From an uncultured Pelagibacteraceae bacterium (GTDB lineage: Bacteria; Pseudomonadota; Alphaproteobacteria; Pelagibacterales; Pelagibacteraceae): a stretch of 34,872 bases of DNA. The stretch lies in assembly GCA_902557775.1 (NCBI GenBank), contig CACEBD010000006.1:1-34872 (forward strand), read 5' to 3'. The notes below the pieces were generated by a model. The model was given only the letters and a program-made list of their open reading frames with translations. It did not search any database and was not told the origin of the DNA. A program made the position numbers and the translations under genes. Position 1 is the first letter of the stretch; every line of letters begins with the position of its first letter. Positions 34,100-34,872 of the stretch are shown in pieces.

Positions 34100-34423
34100 A
34101 TGAGTAAAATTGAGAAGAAAGAAAAAAATTTAAATCTGTTAATCGACAAACTAAACTCAATAACTTTAACTTATTCACAACCTACATATGAATTGGAAAA
34201 AATTAAAACAGAAAAAAATGAAATATTAAGACAAAAAATTGAAATTGAAAAAAAAAATAAAGAACTTCTCAGGGAACATAAGTACTTAAAAGAAAAAATT
34301 ACCAGCTTACAATTAGAGGTAAGAAAAAGATCCGAATTTGAGGAAAACTTTAATCAAGAAATAGAGGAACTCAGTCAAGAAACTGAAAATTTAGTTACTG
34401 AAATTGAAAAATGGCAAACGTAA
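34100..34423 (+). CDS. Coiled-coil protein (DUF4164-like) upstream of zapA
   Basis: 107 aa, almost entirely charged and helical with regular heptads from about residue 25 to the end. Small coiled-coil proteins of this kind lie next to zapA in alphaproteobacteria, and its 13-nt overlap with zapA suggests coupled synthesis. It may work with ZapA at the division site, but the function is unknown. It is divergent from tkt across a 57-nt gap. Confidence 0.7.
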   Translation: MSKIEKKEKNLNLLIDKLNSITLTYSQPTYELEKIKTEKNEILRQKIEIEKKNKELLREHKYLKEKITSLQLEVRKRSEFEENFNQEIEELSQETENLVTEIEKWQT

Positions 34424-34857
34424 ATATAAAGTTTAATAACAAAGACTATTTACTCTCTTGTGATGATGGACAAGAGGAGTCTCTTAAAAAATTAACTAAA
34501 TTCTTAGATAAAAAATATTTTGAGCTCAAGGATAAACTCGGTAATATAGGAGAAAATAAGCTTTTATTAATTACCACGATCCAATTGATTGATGAGTATT
34601 TTGATTTAAAACAAAAAGTGCGTCAACAAAGAGAAAAATTAGATAACATTTCAAGCAAATTTAAGGAAATAAGATCACTAGCAATAGAATATAAAAAAGA
34701 TAAAGATTTTGAGGTGCAAAAACTGAATGAAGAGCAAGAAAATTTAAGAAAAACTATCGAAGAGAGCAATAATCTTTACGAATCTATGCTCGACAAAACG
34801 ACCCAATCTCTTGAAAAGATAATTTCTAATACTGAGTCCATATCTAAAACACAATAG
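34411..34857 (+). CDS. zapA: Cell division protein ZapA
   Basis: 148 aa. 'VNIKFNNKDYLLSCDDGQEE' at the start is the ZapA N-terminal domain, and a long coiled coil fills the rest. ZapA bundles FtsZ filaments and stabilises the Z ring. It is longer than the typical 100-110 aa because of an extended C-terminal helix. It overlaps the DUF4164-like gene by 13 nt and its stop abuts the next ATG. Confidence 0.82.
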   Translation: MANVNIKFNNKDYLLSCDDGQEESLKKLTKFLDKKYFELKDKLGNIGENKLLLITTIQLIDEYFDLKQKVRQQREKLDNISSKFKEIRSLAIEYKKDKDFEVQKLNEEQENLRKTIEESNNLYESMLDKTTQSLEKIISNTESISKTQ

Positions 34858-34872
34858 ATGGATAAAAAGCGG
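34858..34872 (+). CDS. Start of a gene cut by the window end
   Basis: ATG directly after the zapA stop opens 'MDKKR' to the last base. In many proteobacteria the gene after zapA encodes a 5-formyltetrahydrofolate cyclo-ligase, and this N-terminus would be compatible, but five residues are too few to identify it. Confidence 0.35.

Overview
The window looks like a SAR11-type (Pelagibacterales) alphaproteobacterial chromosome. Coding is very AT-rich and rich in Lys, Asn and Ile; intergenic gaps are tiny; the cell-cycle regulator TrcR (DUF1013), a three-subunit transhydrogenase, class I aldolase and an alphaproteobacterial aa3-oxidase subunit IV are present. A 5S rRNA lies at the right edge of a surface-polysaccharide island with no 16S or 23S in view. 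That is the arrangement described for SAR11 hypervariable region 2, which sits between 23S and 5S.

Positions 1-20306 (all + strand) are the right part of this variable island, with genes overlapping or separated by a few bases. The first block (1-9378) is sugar-nucleotide and glycan assembly: an FAD oxidoreductase, three CMP-sugar-type nucleotidyltransferases, an SDR epimerase, a radical SAM/SPASM enzyme, a HisC-like aminotransferase, a methyltransferase and two poorly known surface-carbohydrate proteins. The second block (9381-13717) is a phosphonate pathway: a nucleotidyltransferase-PEP mutase fusion, a PhyH-type oxygenase, phosphonopyruvate decarboxylase and an iron alcohol dehydrogenase of the phosphonoacetaldehyde reductase type. 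The predicted product is a nucleotide-activated 2-hydroxyethylphosphonate, possibly hydroxylated further, destined for the cell surface. The third block (13707-20306) has a CysC-like kinase, two sulfotransferase-fold proteins, SDR enzymes, a phosphoheptose isomerase, a GT2 glycosyltransferase and a GalE-like epimerase. It is interrupted by three gene remnants: an rfbF with a large internal deletion, a collapsed GT2 gene, and a truncated kinase.

A perfect 32-nt A/T palindrome (20288-20319) separates the island from conserved core: tRNA-Val(GAC), 5S rRNA, rpmJ, a cox subunit IV, a kinase-nucleotidyltransferase fusion, and pntAA-pntAB-pntB (all +). From 24636 to 34042 every gene is on the - strand in one near-continuous run: tkt, pgk, fba, thiE, efp, suhB, rpmE, trcR, rpsU, csp, tRNA-fMet, typA. 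Two translation oddities stand out there. rpsU appears to start with ATT, and typA begins 2 nt after the CCA end of the initiator tRNA. A coiled-coil DUF4164-like gene and zapA start a divergent + strand unit at the right end.

The best candidate for an undescribed system is the phosphonate module combined with the oxygenase, the CysC-like kinase and the sulfotransferase-fold proteins, embedded in a surface-glycan island.
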